Shown here one piece after another: positions 19,384 to 28,075 of a stretch of 64,000 nt of DNA (positions are counted from its first letter, which is position 1; every line of letters starts with the position of its first letter). Under the pieces are notes generated by a model. It did not search any database. It had not been told where the DNA came from and saw nothing but the letters and a program-made list of their open reading frames with translations. This DNA is from Brevibacterium sp. CBA3109 (GTDB lineage Bacteria > Actinomycetota > Actinomycetes > Actinomycetales > Brevibacteriaceae), in NCBI RefSeq assembly GCF_040256645.1, contig NZ_CP158281.1, forward strand, positions 2,604,001 to 2,668,000, given 5' to 3'. A program made the position numbers and the translations under genes.

Positions 19384-20394
19384 ATGCCGTCTCAACCCCT
19401 GGGGCCAGCCGACTACAGCCAAACACCACGTTTCGCGGGACCGCCGACCTTCGGTCTGCTCCCACGCATCGACGAGGTCGAAGCGCAGCGGCCGGGCGAG
19501 AAGATCGATGTGAAGATCCTCGGCGTCCCCTTCGACGCCGGTGTCAGCTACCGCCCGGGCGCACGTTTCGGCCCCGCCCATATTCGCCAGTCCTCCAAGC
19601 TGCTGCGCCCCTACAACCAGGCGACGAACGTTCACGCGTTCACCTGGCAGCAGGTCGCCGACTGCGGTGACCTGGGCGTCAACCCCTTCGATATCGAAGA
19701 GGCCATCACCGAAGTCGAACGGACCGCCGATGAGATGCGCGCCGATGGGGCGAAGCTGCTCACGCTCGGCGGCGACCACACACTGGCCCTGCCGAACCTG
19801 CGCTCCCTGCACAAGACGCACGGCAAGATCGCGGTCCTGCACTTCGACGCCCACCTCGACACTTGGGACACCTACTTCGGCGCTCCGTACACGCACGGCA
19901 CCCCGTTCCGCCGCGCCAGCGAGGAAGGTCTGCTCGACCTCGAGTCCTGCATGCATGTCGGCATCCGCGGTCCGCTCTACGGTGAAAAGGACCTGGAAGA
20001 CGATGCTGTGCTCGGATTCCAGATCATCCGCAGCGACGACTACCAGTTCACATCTGTCCAAGAGGTCGTGGCCCGTATGCGCAAACGACTCGGCGATGCA
20101 CCCGTCTACCTGTCCGTCGACATCGACGTCCTCGACCCTGCTGCTGCGCCCGGCACCGGCACCCCCGAGGCCGGCGGCATGACGAGCCGCGAACTGCTCA
20201 ACTCAATTCGCGGACTGCAGGGACTCAACGTCGTCGGAGCCGAGATCGTCGAAGTGGCACCCGCCTACGACCACGCCGAGATCACCGGACTCGCCGCCGC
20301 CCACGTCGGTTACGAAATGCTCTCCCTGTGGGCCGCCGAGCGCAACGGTCTCACCGGTCCTTCGGGTCCCAGCGGCGAAGCGTTGGGAGCCTGA
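19384..20394 (+). CDS. Ureohydrolase: agmatinase or guanidinobutyrase
   Basis: A 336-residue Mn-dependent ureohydrolase of the arginase/agmatinase family, releasing urea from a guanidino compound. Metal ligands are visible in [22 protein letters not shown] and [20 protein letters not shown]. The N-terminal [21 protein letters not shown] segment is typical of agmatinase-type enzymes. The downstream gene is a ThDP-dependent decarboxylase like AruI, whose pathway yields 4-guanidinobutyrate, so guanidinobutyrase is a good alternative to agmatinase. AAGGAG precedes the ATG. It is 2 bp from the next gene. Confidence 0.85.
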   Translation: MPSQPLGPADYSQTPRFAGPPTFGLLPRIDEVEAQRPGEKIDVKILGVPFDAGVSYRPGARFGPAHIRQSSKLLRPYNQATNVHAFTWQQVADCGDLGVNPFDIEEAITEVERTADEMRADGAKLLTLGGDHTLALPNLRSLHKTHGKIAVLHFDAHLDTWDTYFGAPYTHGTPFRRASEEGLLDLESCMHVGIRGPLYGEKDLEDDAVLGFQIIRSDDYQFTSVQEVVARMRKRLGDAPVYLSVDIDVLDPAAAPGTGTPEAGGMTSRELLNSIRGLQGLNVVGAEIVEVAPAYDHAEITGLAAAHVGYEMLSLWAAERNGLTGPSGPSGEALGA

Positions 20395-20396
20395 CC

Positions 20397-22118
20397 ATGG
20401 CAGACGACAACAACACCGGCGCTGGCGAAGAGTTCCGCAACGGCGGTCGGGCCGTCATCGCGACCCTGGCTGCGCACGGCGTCGACACGATCTTCGGGAT
20501 CCCCGGCACGCACAACCTCGAGTTCTACCGACATCTGAGCGAATTCGGCATCCGTGCCATCACACCGCGCCACGAGCAGGGTGCCGGCTACGGTGCCGAC
20601 GGGTATTTCCTCGTCTCCGGCAAACCCGGGGTCATCATCACCACCTCGGGTCCAGGTCTGACGAATGTCATCACGGCCGCGGCGACCGCCTATGCGGAGT
20701 CACGCCCGATGCTCATCCTCTCCCCCGGTGTTCCCACCGGGCTTGAGCGCGCCGACCTCGGAATGCTGCATGAGACGAAGGACTCCTCTGGCGCTCTGGC
20801 CCACCTGCTCGTCTCCTCCCAGCGCACCCGCACAGCCGAGGGCGCTGCACAGGCCGTCGCCGAGGCGTTCGCCATGTTCTCCTCGTCCCGCCCTGGCCCC
20901 GTTCACATCGAGGTTCCCCTTGACGTGCTCGAGGGTGCCTGGAACGGCAGTGTGCCGAGACAGATCCCCGGCCGTCGTCCGGGTCTGGATCCGCGAGTCG
21001 TCTCCCGTGCCGCCGAGTCGGTGGGCGGTGCAACTCGTCCGTTCATCGTCGCCGGTGGCGGGGCTCGCAGAGCGAGTACCGAGGTCAGGGCCTTCGCGGA
21101 GCTCCTCGATGCACCTGTGGCCACAACCGCCAACGGCAAGGGCATCATCTCCGAGGACCATCCCCTGTCGTTGGGCTCCAACGTTCGCTTCCCCAGCGTC
21201 CAGGCCGAGTCCGCGGCGGCCGATGTGCTCATCGTCCTCGGCTCCGAACTCGCCGACTCCGACCTCTGGGGAGGGCTCATCGGAGCCCAGACTTCGGCCG
21301 GCATCCGCGACGAAGCCTCCAAACAGGTCGTCATCCGCTGCGATATCGACCCCGACCAATTGGGCAAGAACCTCGGCGGGGACGTCCTCGCCTGCGCCGA
21401 TGCGGGGGAATTCCTCACCGCGCTGATGTCCGAGCTGAACCAGGACGCACCCAGGACCGTTTCGACGGGATCGAACGATTCCACTGGCAGTGCCACCTCG
21501 GCGCGGAGACGGAAGACAGAGCGAAGCGGAGCTGACAGGGTCACAGGGATCCGAGAATCCTGGGGTTCGGACTTCGACTTCGAGTCCATCGGCGCTCGTG
21601 TCACTCGCCTCGTCGAACAAGGCGCGGGGCCATCCGTGGTGGTCGCCGGGGACTCGTCCCAGGTCACCTACGACGGATCGGTGCATGCACTCACGGCCAG
21701 CACGCCCGATCAGCTGCTCTACATGCCCGGCTTTGCGACCTTGGGCTACGGGATTCCTGCAGCCATCGGGGCGAAACTGGCCGACAATGCTCGCCCCGTC
21801 GCCTGCATCCTCGGAGACGGGGCAGCCATGTTCTCCATCCAGGAGCTGATGACGGCCAGCGAACTGGGGTTGGGGATTCCCTTCGTCATCGTCGACAACG
21901 GCGGGTACGCCGAGATCGAAGCTCAGATGGTCGACCGGAGCATGGAACCGTTCGCGGTCAAACTCGCTCGTCCCGACTTCGCAGCCCTGGGCCAGTCCAT
22001 GGGCGGGGCGGGGGTCACGATTGCTGAGTCGGATATCGACGAACTGCTTCCGGGTGCCGTCGCCGAGGCACTCGACCTGGACGTTCCCACCACCATTCAC
22101 ATCACCATCGGGTGCTGA
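20397..22118 (+). CDS. ThDP-dependent decarboxylase, candidate 5-guanidino-2-oxopentanoate decarboxylase
   Basis: A 573-residue enzyme of the acetolactate synthase/pyruvate decarboxylase superfamily. The N-terminal Pyr domain has FGIPGTHNLEFY and the catalytic Glu in ITPRHEQGAGYGADGY. The central domain and the C-terminal PP domain follow; the ThDP motif is LGDGAAMFSIQELMTA with VDNGGY. ATG 20397 follows the ureohydrolase stop by 2 bp, so the two are cotranscribed. In the arginine transaminase route a family member (AruI) decarboxylates 2-ketoarginine to 4-guanidinobutanal, upstream of guanidinobutyrate hydrolysis. That role fits the context but is inferred; a benzoylformate-decarboxylase-type role is the alternative. 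Confidence 0.75.
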   Translation: MADDNNTGAGEEFRNGGRAVIATLAAHGVDTIFGIPGTHNLEFYRHLSEFGIRAITPRHEQGAGYGADGYFLVSGKPGVIITTSGPGLTNVITAAATAYAESRPMLILSPGVPTGLERADLGMLHETKDSSGALAHLLVSSQRTRTAEGAAQAVAEAFAMFSSSRPGPVHIEVPLDVLEGAWNGSVPRQIPGRRPGLDPRVVSRAAESVGGATRPFIVAGGGARRASTEVRAFAELLDAPVATTANGKGIISEDHPLSLGSNVRFPSVQAESAAADVLIVLGSELADSDLWGGLIGAQTSAGIRDEASKQVVIRCDIDPDQLGKNLGGDVLACADAGEFLTALMSELNQDAPRTVSTGSNDSTGSATSARRRKTERSGADRVTGIRESWGSDFDFESIGARVTRLVEQGAGPSVVVAGDSSQVTYDGSVHALTASTPDQLLYMPGFATLGYGIPAAIGAKLADNARPVACILGDGAAMFSIQELMTASELGLGIPFVIVDNGGYAEIEAQMVDRSMEPFAVKLARPDFAALGQSMGGAGVTIAESDIDELLPGAVAEALDLDVPTTIHITIGC

Positions 22119-22167
22119 GGCACCCACTTAGCCGCTTGCTCACACAGTAATCAAGGAAAGGGTCGAC

Positions 22168-23706
22168 GTGGACTCTCTAGTCGTCATCATCTATCTCGCC
22201 GCCATGGTGGGATTCGGAATCTGGGGCCGGTACAAGGCGAAGAATCAGGACGATTTTCTCGTCGCAGGCCGGCGCCTGGGTGGCTGGCTGTACACGGGCA
22301 CGATGTCCGCTGTCGTCCTCGGCGGGGCCTCGACGATCGGTGGTGTCGGTCTCGGCTACACCTCGGGTCTGTCCGGGATGTGGCTCGTCTTCAGCATCGG
22401 TCTGGGCATCATCTTGCTCTCACTCTTCTTCGCCCCGAGAATCCAGAAACTGGAGATCTACACGGTCTCGCAGATGCTGGAGCTGCGGTACGGGAAGGGC
22501 TCCCGCTTTGTGTCGGGCGCGATCATGACTGCCTACGGGCTGATGATCTCGACGACGTCGACGGTCGCCTATGCGACGATCTTCCATGCCCTGTTCGACC
22601 TCAATAAGGCCTGGTCGGTGCTCATCGGCGGCGGAATCGTCATCCTCTATTCGATGCTGGGCGGAATGTGGTCGATCACGCTGACCGACTTCGTGCAGTT
22701 CTTCATCCAGACCATCGGCATCTTCCTCATCATGTTGCCGATCGTGCTGTCGAAGTCCGGTGGCATCACCGAACTGTTCGCATCGCTGCCTGCCGAGCAG
22801 ACCAGTCCAGTGGGCATCGGCTGGCAGGCGATACTGGGCTACATCCTCATCTACACTCTGGGGCTGCTCATCGGCCAGGACATCTGGCAGCGAGTGTTCA
22901 CCGCTCGCAGCCCGAGTGTGGCCAGGTGGGGCGGACTCACCGCGGGCATCTACTGCCTGCTCTACGCCGTGGCAGGAGCTCTCATCGGCATGGCCGCGAC
23001 CAAGATCGTGCCAGGCATCGAGGTCCAAGACGATGTGTTCGTCGCCGTCGTCGATGCCGCGATGTCGCCACTGATAGGCGGACTCGTCCTCGCCGCGGCC
23101 CTGGCTGCGATGATGTCCACAGCCTCGGGCTCGCTCATGGCCGCAGCAACAGTGTGCCGTCAGGACATCGTCGAGCCCCTGCTGGCGCGCAAGGACATCG
23201 TGCCGGTGACGGAGGGCACGGTCGAGGTCGATAGCGCTGCGGCGGGTGGCACGGGCGCGACTAAGACCGGCAGCGTGCCGACCTACGGCTCGGGCAGCAC
23301 GAAGTCGACTCTGGTGAAGTCCCTGGTTCGGGAGACCGGCGATGAGGTTCGCGATTCACGCATCTACCTCATCGGCCTCGGCGTCGTCACCCTGATCCTC
23401 GCCATGATCATGCCCAGCGTCGTCGAGGCGCTGACAGTCGCCTACAACCTGCTCGTTGCCGGACTGTTCATTCCCATCCTCGGCGGCCTGATCTTCAAGC
23501 GCGGCACGATCGTCGGCGTCATGGCCGGCATGGTCCTGGGATCGCTCACCACGATTGTCATCATGATCACGATGGGCATCTACTCCAGCGAAGCCATCTA
23601 TCTGGGTCTCATCGCGTCGCTGCTCGGCTACGTCATCGGCTCCCTGGTCTCAAAACCGACACCGCCGGAGGTCATGGCGGCCTGGAAGGAGCGCCTGAAC
23701 CGGTAG
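22168..23706 (+). CDS. Sodium:solute symporter (SSS family)
   Basis: A 512-residue polytopic protein of about 13 helices, with the SSS patterns GFGIWGRYKAKNQDDFLVAG, GGASTIGGVGLGYTSGLSGMW, ISTTSTVAYATIFH and GQDIWQRVFTARSP. It couples solute uptake to Na+. GTG 22168 is preceded by AAGGAAAGGG. It lies 49 bp after the ThDP enzyme and ends the operon before a hairpin at 23743. The substrate is probably a guanidino compound or related amine; this is inferred only from its neighbours. A Gly/Ser/Thr-rich cytoplasmic loop (residues about 355-385) is longer than usual. Confidence 0.88.
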   Translation: MDSLVVIIYLAAMVGFGIWGRYKAKNQDDFLVAGRRLGGWLYTGTMSAVVLGGASTIGGVGLGYTSGLSGMWLVFSIGLGIILLSLFFAPRIQKLEIYTVSQMLELRYGKGSRFVSGAIMTAYGLMISTTSTVAYATIFHALFDLNKAWSVLIGGGIVILYSMLGGMWSITLTDFVQFFIQTIGIFLIMLPIVLSKSGGITELFASLPAEQTSPVGIGWQAILGYILIYTLGLLIGQDIWQRVFTARSPSVARWGGLTAGIYCLLYAVAGALIGMAATKIVPGIEVQDDVFVAVVDAAMSPLIGGLVLAAALAAMMSTASGSLMAAATVCRQDIVEPLLARKDIVPVTEGTVEVDSAAAGGTGATKTGSVPTYGSGSTKSTLVKSLVRETGDEVRDSRIYLIGLGVVTLILAMIMPSVVEALTVAYNLLVAGLFIPILGGLIFKRGTIVGVMAGMVLGSLTTIVIMITMGIYSSEAIYLGLIASLLGYVIGSLVSKPTPPEVMAAWKERLNR

Positions 23707-23742
23707 CTCGGCCTCAGGCAGGTCGAGGAAGGTCGTCGAGAT

Positions 23743-23802
23743 ACGGCGGTTGTGTTGATGATCGGGCGTGAACCCCCGTTCATTGGTACAACCGCCGTTT
23801 TT
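23743..23802 (+). terminator. Terminator after the symporter operon
   Basis: An 11-bp perfect stem (23743-23753 with 23788-23798) followed by a T-run to 23802. The 34-base loop contains a smaller GGG/CCC hairpin. The rest of the 353-bp gap 23707-24059 holds the short inverted repeat at 24015-24036 and nothing else recognisable. Confidence 0.7.
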
Positions 23803-24014
23803 CGATGTGGTTGCTGCGAGGTTCGATGCTTAGGCCACAGTGCGGGGCGAAGACCGGGGTGGTGTCGTGACCGCTGCCGCCTGAACTTGGAAGACTCACC
23901 TGATGTCACCTATATTCGTAGTGTCAGGCTGGTACCAACGTCGAATCCGGTTGCTGCCGAAGGGCCTGCGCTCGAAAAAGGAGTGCGAAGCCGCGGAACC
24001 CGCGTGTGAGACAT

Positions 24015-24036
24015 ATATGGATCGCTCTTTCCATAT
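24015..24036. promoter_or_regulatory. Inverted repeat upstream of the second ThDP enzyme
   Basis: ATATGGA (24015-24021) and TCCATAT (24030-24036) form a 7-8-7 inverted repeat 24-45 bp before the ATG at 24060. Position suggests an operator. It does not match the ATCC-N5-GGAT sites of the pucR region. Confidence 0.4.
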
Positions 24037-24059
24037 CTGTCATCCGCGAAAGGTCCCTC

Positions 24060-25712
24060 ATGGCTCACACATCGGCGCACGTCGCACACACTCTGGCCCA
24101 CCATATCGATGAAGTCTTCGGTCTCATGGGCAACGGAAATGCCTACTTCCTCGACGCTCTGCTCACCTCCACCTCGGCGACCTACACTGCGGTCCGGCAC
24201 GAAGCTGGCGCTGTCGTCGCAGCCGACGCACACTTCCGCACCTCCGGCAGGATCGCCGCGGCCACCACAACCTACGGCGCCGGGTTCACGAACACACTCA
24301 CCGCGCTGGCCGAAGCTGCGCAGGCCAAGGTTCCACTCGTCCTCGTCGTCGGTGACGAACCGACGTCGGGTCCGCGCCCCTGGGACGTCGACCAGATCGC
24401 GATGGCCTCCGCGCTGGGTGTGCGCACCTATACCGTGGGTCGCGTCGATGCAGCAGCGGCGACGGTCACCGCCATCGAGCACGCACTGACGTACCGAGTG
24501 CCCGTTGTCCTGGCAATCCCCTACGATGTCGCAACCCTCGACATCGGTGAGATTCCCTCAGTTCCTGGACCCGGACGCCCCAGTCCCCCGGCTCCGGCAT
24601 CCGACTTCTCACAGTCCTCGCTCGATCGTCTGGCGACTGCCCTCGCCGGGGCGGAACGACCGATCCTGCTGGCCGGTCGAGGTGCGTGGCTGGCAAGCGC
24701 AGAGGCCGAGCTGGGCGCCCTGGCAGAGGCTACCGGAGCACTGACGGCAACCACCGCGCTGGGCCGCAACATCTTCCCAGATGCCGATCACGACCTCGGC
24801 GTGGCGGGAGGATTCGGCGCCCCTGAAGCCATGGAGCGAATACGTGAGGCGGACGTCGCCGTCGTCTTCGGGGCTTCGCTCAATCAATTCACCATGCGCT
24901 TCGGTGAGCTGTTCCATTCATCGACGTCCGTCTGGCAGATCGACACCGATGATCGGGCAACGAATGCCCGGGTCGGCGGTTTCATCCGCAGCGATGTGAA
25001 GCTTGCTGCTGAAGAGCTGGTTTCGCGTCTGGAAGCCTCTGGCGCGGGTGCGAGCGGGTGGCGCGAGACTGTGGATACGGCTGCCGATCGGTCCTACGAA
25101 ATGGGTACGGAATTCGCCGAGGATGGTCGCCTGGACCCACGTGCTGCCGCTGCCCGACTCGGTGAACTGATGCCAGCAGACCGCGTTGTGGTCTCCGACG
25201 GCGGTCACTTCATCGCGTGGGCGAATATGTTCTGGGAGCCCAGCGCACCCGACCGTCTGGCGATGGTCGGCACTGCGTTCCAATCGATCGGACTCGGCTG
25301 GCACAGCGTTGCAGGAGCTGCACGTGCCAATCAGGATTCAACGATCGTTCTCACCACTGGCGACGGGGGCGGTGCCATGGCACTGTCCGATCTCGACACC
25401 GCTATTCGGTCGGCAGGTGGACGGGGCATGGCCGTGGTCTTCAACGATGCCGCCTATGGTGCAGAGGTGAATCTGTACGGCCTCAAGGGACTGGATAAGT
25501 CGCCGATGCTCATCGATGAGATCGACTTCGCGGCCCTGGCCACTGCCGCCGGCGGGCACGGTGTTGCTGTTCGCTCGCTGGCTGACCTCGAGGTGGTCAA
25601 TGACTGGAAGGCGACGCCGGTCGATGAGCGGAAGTTCTTGCTGCTCGATCTGCGGATCTCGGGTACAGTCATTGCGCCGTACCAAGAGGAAGTCATCCGC
25701 GTGAATTCGTAG
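24060..25712 (+). CDS. ThDP-dependent enzyme (acetolactate synthase/benzoylformate decarboxylase-like)
   Basis: A 550-residue ThDP enzyme and distant paralog of the one at 20397. The Pyr domain has GLMGNGNAYFLDALL and a Glu in YTAVRHEAGAVVAADAHF. The PP-domain cofactor motif is LTTGDGGGAMALSDLDTA followed by FNDAAYGAE. The open frame begins at 24006, but ATG 24060 has AAAGG upstream and gives the family N-terminus MAHTSAHVAHTLAHHIDEVF. It has its own promoter region and a terminator at 25731. Substrate unknown; its position beside the guanidino-compound operon suggests a related 2-keto acid. Confidence 0.75.
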   Translation: MAHTSAHVAHTLAHHIDEVFGLMGNGNAYFLDALLTSTSATYTAVRHEAGAVVAADAHFRTSGRIAAATTTYGAGFTNTLTALAEAAQAKVPLVLVVGDEPTSGPRPWDVDQIAMASALGVRTYTVGRVDAAAATVTAIEHALTYRVPVVLAIPYDVATLDIGEIPSVPGPGRPSPPAPASDFSQSSLDRLATALAGAERPILLAGRGAWLASAEAELGALAEATGALTATTALGRNIFPDADHDLGVAGGFGAPEAMERIREADVAVVFGASLNQFTMRFGELFHSSTSVWQIDTDDRATNARVGGFIRSDVKLAAEELVSRLEASGAGASGWRETVDTAADRSYEMGTEFAEDGRLDPRAAAARLGELMPADRVVVSDGGHFIAWANMFWEPSAPDRLAMVGTAFQSIGLGWHSVAGAARANQDSTIVLTTGDGGGAMALSDLDTAIRSAGGRGMAVVFNDAAYGAEVNLYGLKGLDKSPMLIDEIDFAALATAAGGHGVAVRSLADLEVVNDWKATPVDERKFLLLDLRISGTVIAPYQEEVIRVNS

Positions 25713-25730
25713 GATTTGGCTGCAGGCGCG

Positions 25731-25772
25731 AAATTGCCCGGCTGCTCATAGTCTGAGCTACCGGGCAATTTT
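25731..25772 (+). terminator. Terminator after the second ThDP enzyme
   Basis: An 11-bp stem (25731-25741 with 25761-25771) with an inner GCTCA/TGAGC stem, followed by T-rich sequence. It separates the gene from the convergent antitoxin gene. Confidence 0.75.
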
Positions 25773-25824
25773 CATCGCGATGACTGAGCCACCAAACATC
25801 ATTTCTACTGTCATTTGTCACCTG

Positions 25825-26109
25825 TCACACCAACGCCACCCTCTTGTGCGCAACCCTGGCCAGCCTCTCCAGCATGCCGGTTGAGGGGGTCACTGCTCCA
25901 TTCTCAATGCGGGCGATAGCGGATTGTGAGGTGCGCATGCGACGAGCCAGCTCAGCCTGAGTCAATCCGAGGTTCTTACGTTCGTCATAGAAAATCTGCG
26001 AAATGCGAATGCCCTCGTCAATATCAACATATCCGGCCTCATACTCAGCACGCGCAGTTTCATCCATCTTGCTGAGCCGTTCAGCTCTGATCACGTCCAA
26101 AGACTTCAT
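25825..26109 (-). CDS. HigA-type antitoxin with XRE helix-turn-helix
   Basis: A 94-residue DNA-binding antitoxin. The helix-turn-helix is NLGLTQAELARRMRTSQSAI followed by ARIENGAVTPS. The frame extends upstream, but ATG 26109 has GGAGG 5 bases upstream and overlaps the toxin stop (ATGA). Toxin precedes antitoxin, the HigBA order. It should neutralise the upstream toxin and repress the pair through the palindrome at 26439-26454. Confidence 0.85.
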   Translation of the reverse strand: MKSLDVIRAERLSKMDETARAEYEAGYVDIDEGIRISQIFYDERKNLGLTQAELARRMRTSQSAIARIENGAVTPSTGMLERLARVAHKRVALV

Positions 26110-26429
26110 TTCGTCCTCCATTTCCTCAGTTGCTGTCGTGCTCTCGAAATCTGCTTCCGCTCGTTGTTTCGCTGTTTGCGGAAGGTGGTCAAGGTAATCA
26201 CCTGCCGGCCAGGATCGAAAGTGTAGGTGATACGTCGTTCGACTCGCTCGCACTGAAATCTCAATTCATAGAGTCCTTGCCCGAGATTCTTCGAACGTGG
26301 CATACCGAGGTCGACTCCATGTTCGGCGAGATTCTGCAGATGTCGATCTGCGATTCGGAAGTCGCTGTCGTTCAAAGAACCCAACCACTTCTCCACCTCT
26401 GCTGACACCTCGATTGTCCACTTCGGCAT
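26106..26429 (-). CDS. HigB/RelE-superfamily toxin
   Basis: A 107-residue basic protein of the phage-derived Gp49-like/HigB group, ribosome-dependent mRNA endonucleases. Segments include VEKWLGSLNDSDFRIADRHL, GLYELRFQCERVERRITYTF and TLTTFRKQRNNERKQI with conserved basic residues. It is first in a two-gene operon with the antitoxin. It lies 76 bp from the att site of prophage 1 but on the chromosomal side. Confidence 0.85.
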   Translation of the reverse strand: MPKWTIEVSAEVEKWLGSLNDSDFRIADRHLQNLAEHGVDLGMPRSKNLGQGLYELRFQCERVERRITYTFDPGRQVITLTTFRKQRNNERKQISRARQQLRKWRTK

Positions 26430-26438
26430 GCATCGATT

Positions 26439-26454
26439 ATATCATTGGTGATAT
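26439..26454. promoter_or_regulatory. Palindromic operator of the toxin-antitoxin operon
   Basis: ATATCA-TTGG-TGATAT is a perfect 6-4-6 palindrome 10-25 bp upstream of the toxin start, the normal place for antitoxin autorepression. Confidence 0.6.
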
Positions 26455-26467
26455 ATCGAAGGCCACG

Positions 26468-26502
26468 AAAAAGCCCCGGATTCTCAAGGAACCCAGGGCT
26501 TT
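26468..26502 (-). terminator. Displaced original ssrA terminator
   Basis: An imperfect hairpin (arms from AAAGCCC at 26470-26476 and GGGCTTT at 26496-26502) with a minus-strand T5 run. It lies 3 bp from the left att repeat. Because ssrA reads toward lower coordinates, this was probably its terminator before prophage 1 inserted 10 kb between them. Confidence 0.6.
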
Positions 26503-26504
26503 AG

Positions 26505-26533
26505 TGTGGAGATGGCGGGAATCGAACCCGCGT
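26505..26533. other. attL of prophage 1 (29-bp core repeat)
   Basis: These 29 bases, beginning TGTGGAGATGGCGGG, are identical to 36673-36701, which is the 3' end of ssrA (T-arm and acceptor). Flanking bases differ on both sides, so this is the duplicated integration core. Confidence 0.92.
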
Positions 26534-26623
26534 AACGGTCCTGGTGAGGTGGGCGGCCGTTGACTTCTAGGCGTTCTTGGGTGGCGCCTACCGGGGGCTA
26601 CCGGGAGTGGAATTGGGTGATTC

Positions 26624-26653
26624 GTGGGCAAAATTTGGGCAGGTTCTGGGCAC
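26624..26653. repeat. Left arm-type repeat of prophage 1
   Basis: GTGGGCAAAATTTGGGCAG (26624-26642) recurs at 36584-36602 with one change. A nearby TTCTGGGCAC (26644-26653) resembles TTTCGGGCAC at 36610-36619. These direct repeats inside both att cores are probable integrase arm-binding sites. Confidence 0.6.
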
Positions 26654-26917
26654 TCACTTCCCCGGCCACCACACATCATCTGGCAGCAACCACACTCCGA
26701 TCGTATGGACTCGACGGTCCTTGGACTCAACGAAGATCGCACCATCGAACCCGAGGCGCGTGGCAGTCCCGTCGAGCCACACCTCACCGTCACGCTCGAA
26801 CACCACACGGGCACGCACCGGTAGCGGCGGGCGATCACGATAGGAACCGCGGGCGCCGGCGTCGTTTAGGATCTTCTGCCAGTAGCGCCACGTGGCTGTG
26901 CCGTAGTCGTCGGTCAT
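26654..26917 (-). CDS. Small conserved prophage protein, unknown function
   Basis: An 87-residue protein: MTDDYGTATWRYWQKILNDA, then a beta-rich part (PVRARVVFERDGEVWLDGTA, RRVHTIGVWLLPDDVWWPGK). A clear paralog is encoded at 53789-54019 in prophage remnant 2, also close to a glycosyltransferase gene. No known domain is recognised; the layout suggests a small beta-barrel. It lies next to the attL end. Confidence 0.65.
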   Translation of the reverse strand: MTDDYGTATWRYWQKILNDAGARGSYRDRPPLPVRARVVFERDGEVWLDGTATRLGFDGAIFVESKDRRVHTIGVWLLPDDVWWPGK

Positions 26918-26958
26918 GACCTCATTGTCGACCCTGGACCTGACATGACGGGCGTCAG

Positions 26959-27357
26959 CTAGCCTAAGCGGCGAAGCTCCGCGACGATGCTCTCGAGCAT
27001 GTGGATGACACCTGCGCCCACCGCTAGCATGAACGTCGAAATCAGTGCCAGTCCCAGGTAGTAAGGATCGAGCGCGAGTATGATTAGAGTACCGAGCGCA
27101 CTCAGCGCTACGAGCACAAACATGGCAGTAGACCAGCCACGCTTCGCCAGTGTTTTGTATTTGATGGCCCTCGTGATGACGTATCCCTCCGGTGTCAGGA
27201 TGACGCCGCCCGGATGGTACGGCGGCACTCCGCGCACAGCATGGGGGTCGTTCGGGAACGAGTCCGCTTGGGGTTGTTGAGGGTAGTACTGATTCTGCTG
27301 GCCCTGGGGGTTCTGCTGGTTCCAGTTCTGGTTATGACCCTGGGGGTTGTTCGACAT
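26959..27357 (-). CDS. Two-helix membrane protein with Gln/Asn/Pro-rich N-terminus
   Basis: A 132-residue protein. The first 40 residues are low-complexity (NNPQGHNQNWNQQNPQGQQN). A short conserved stretch (HPGGVILTPEGYVITRAIKY) and two membrane helices near residues 75-95 and 98-120 follow. ATG 27357 has AAAGGTG upstream; the frame extends to 27408 without a better start. Function unknown. It resembles accessory membrane proteins of actinophage lysogens only in general layout. Confidence 0.6.
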   Translation of the reverse strand: MSNNPQGHNQNWNQQNPQGQQNQYYPQQPQADSFPNDPHAVRGVPPYHPGGVILTPEGYVITRAIKYKTLAKRGWSTAMFVLVALSALGTLIILALDPYYLGLALISTFMLAVGAGVIHMLESIVAELRRLG

Positions 27358-27550
27358 GAAGCACCTTTCTGCGTTCCAATGGCACTGCGAACGCCAACGA
27401 GAAGGCATCGCTCATCGAATCGTATCTGTAGTCTCCCGCAACTGATGCTCTACCGGGTCACGACTCGGTCTCATATACTGCGGTGATGAGTGCCTGCGGA
27501 AACACGGGTAGCTTCCGTACACTTCCGGACGGCGCAGATATCATTCTTCA

Positions 27551-27985
27551 ATGAAGACTCTCCTGAATGCCTTGAAGATGATCCCGAGGGCTTTGAATAT
27601 AATGCTGACTGGACCGGGGTGGAAAACACTATGGCAACCTCTCGTCATTGCCGCTATCGGCGCAATCGCGGGGTTGGCCTTACGTGGCGTTTCAACTCTT
27701 CCGGGCATCACCCTCGACATGGAGTCCCTGGGTAAGGCGTGTCTGGCTATTGCATTCCTCGGGGCCTGCGCGGGCGCATTTGGTGCATCCAGCACCTTTC
27801 CAACTCCTGCTAAGGAGAAAGCGCTGAAAATGCAGACTGGTGAAGTGGCGACTTCCAAGCAGGCCCTTGAAGAACTGCAGCTAAGGGAGCAGATAAGGGA
27901 CCTCTGGACGGCTCTGGGGTGGGGACTTGTGATCATCGGCGCCGCGGGCTCCTTCATCTCTCAAATCCCTCTCGCGGGTAGCTAG
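27551..27985 (+). CDS. Membrane protein, unknown function
   Basis: A 144-residue protein with hydrophobic segments near residues 30-52 (PLVIAAIGAIAGLALRG), 60-82 (LGKACLAIAFLGACAGAF) and 122-142 (LGWGLVIIGAAGSFISQIP), with a cytoplasmic helical segment between the last two. No family recognised. It is followed by a GC-rich hairpin (27997-28029). In phages this arrangement suits an accessory or superinfection-exclusion protein, but nothing in the sequence proves it. Confidence 0.5.
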   Translation: MKTLLNALKMIPRALNIMLTGPGWKTLWQPLVIAAIGAIAGLALRGVSTLPGITLDMESLGKACLAIAFLGACAGAFGASSTFPTPAKEKALKMQTGEVATSKQALEELQLREQIRDLWTALGWGLVIIGAAGSFISQIPLAGS

Positions 27986-27996
27986 GAACGACGAAT

Positions 27997-28029
27997 GGCC
28001 CCGCCCCACCGTGAGGTGAGGCCGGGGCC
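27997..28029 (+). terminator. GC-rich hairpin terminator
   Basis: GGCCCCG...CGGGGCC arms (27997-28010 and 28015-28029) with small interruptions, followed by GTGTTT. It ends the 27551 gene. Confidence 0.55.
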
Positions 28030-28075
28030 GTGTTTGCCGCTACTCTAGTGCCATGCACTCGACGATGAGTCCAGC

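Noticed and set aside
20700..22127. A 475-codon minus-strand open frame opposite the ThDP decarboxylase
   Set aside because: The plus-strand gene has clear cofactor motifs and a 2-bp gap to its operon partner; the antisense frame has none.
26505..26533. A tRNA-like 3' end considered as a tRNA gene
   Set aside because: Only 29 bp match the ssrA 3' end; there is no 5' acceptor, D-arm or anticodon arm upstream, so it is an att core.
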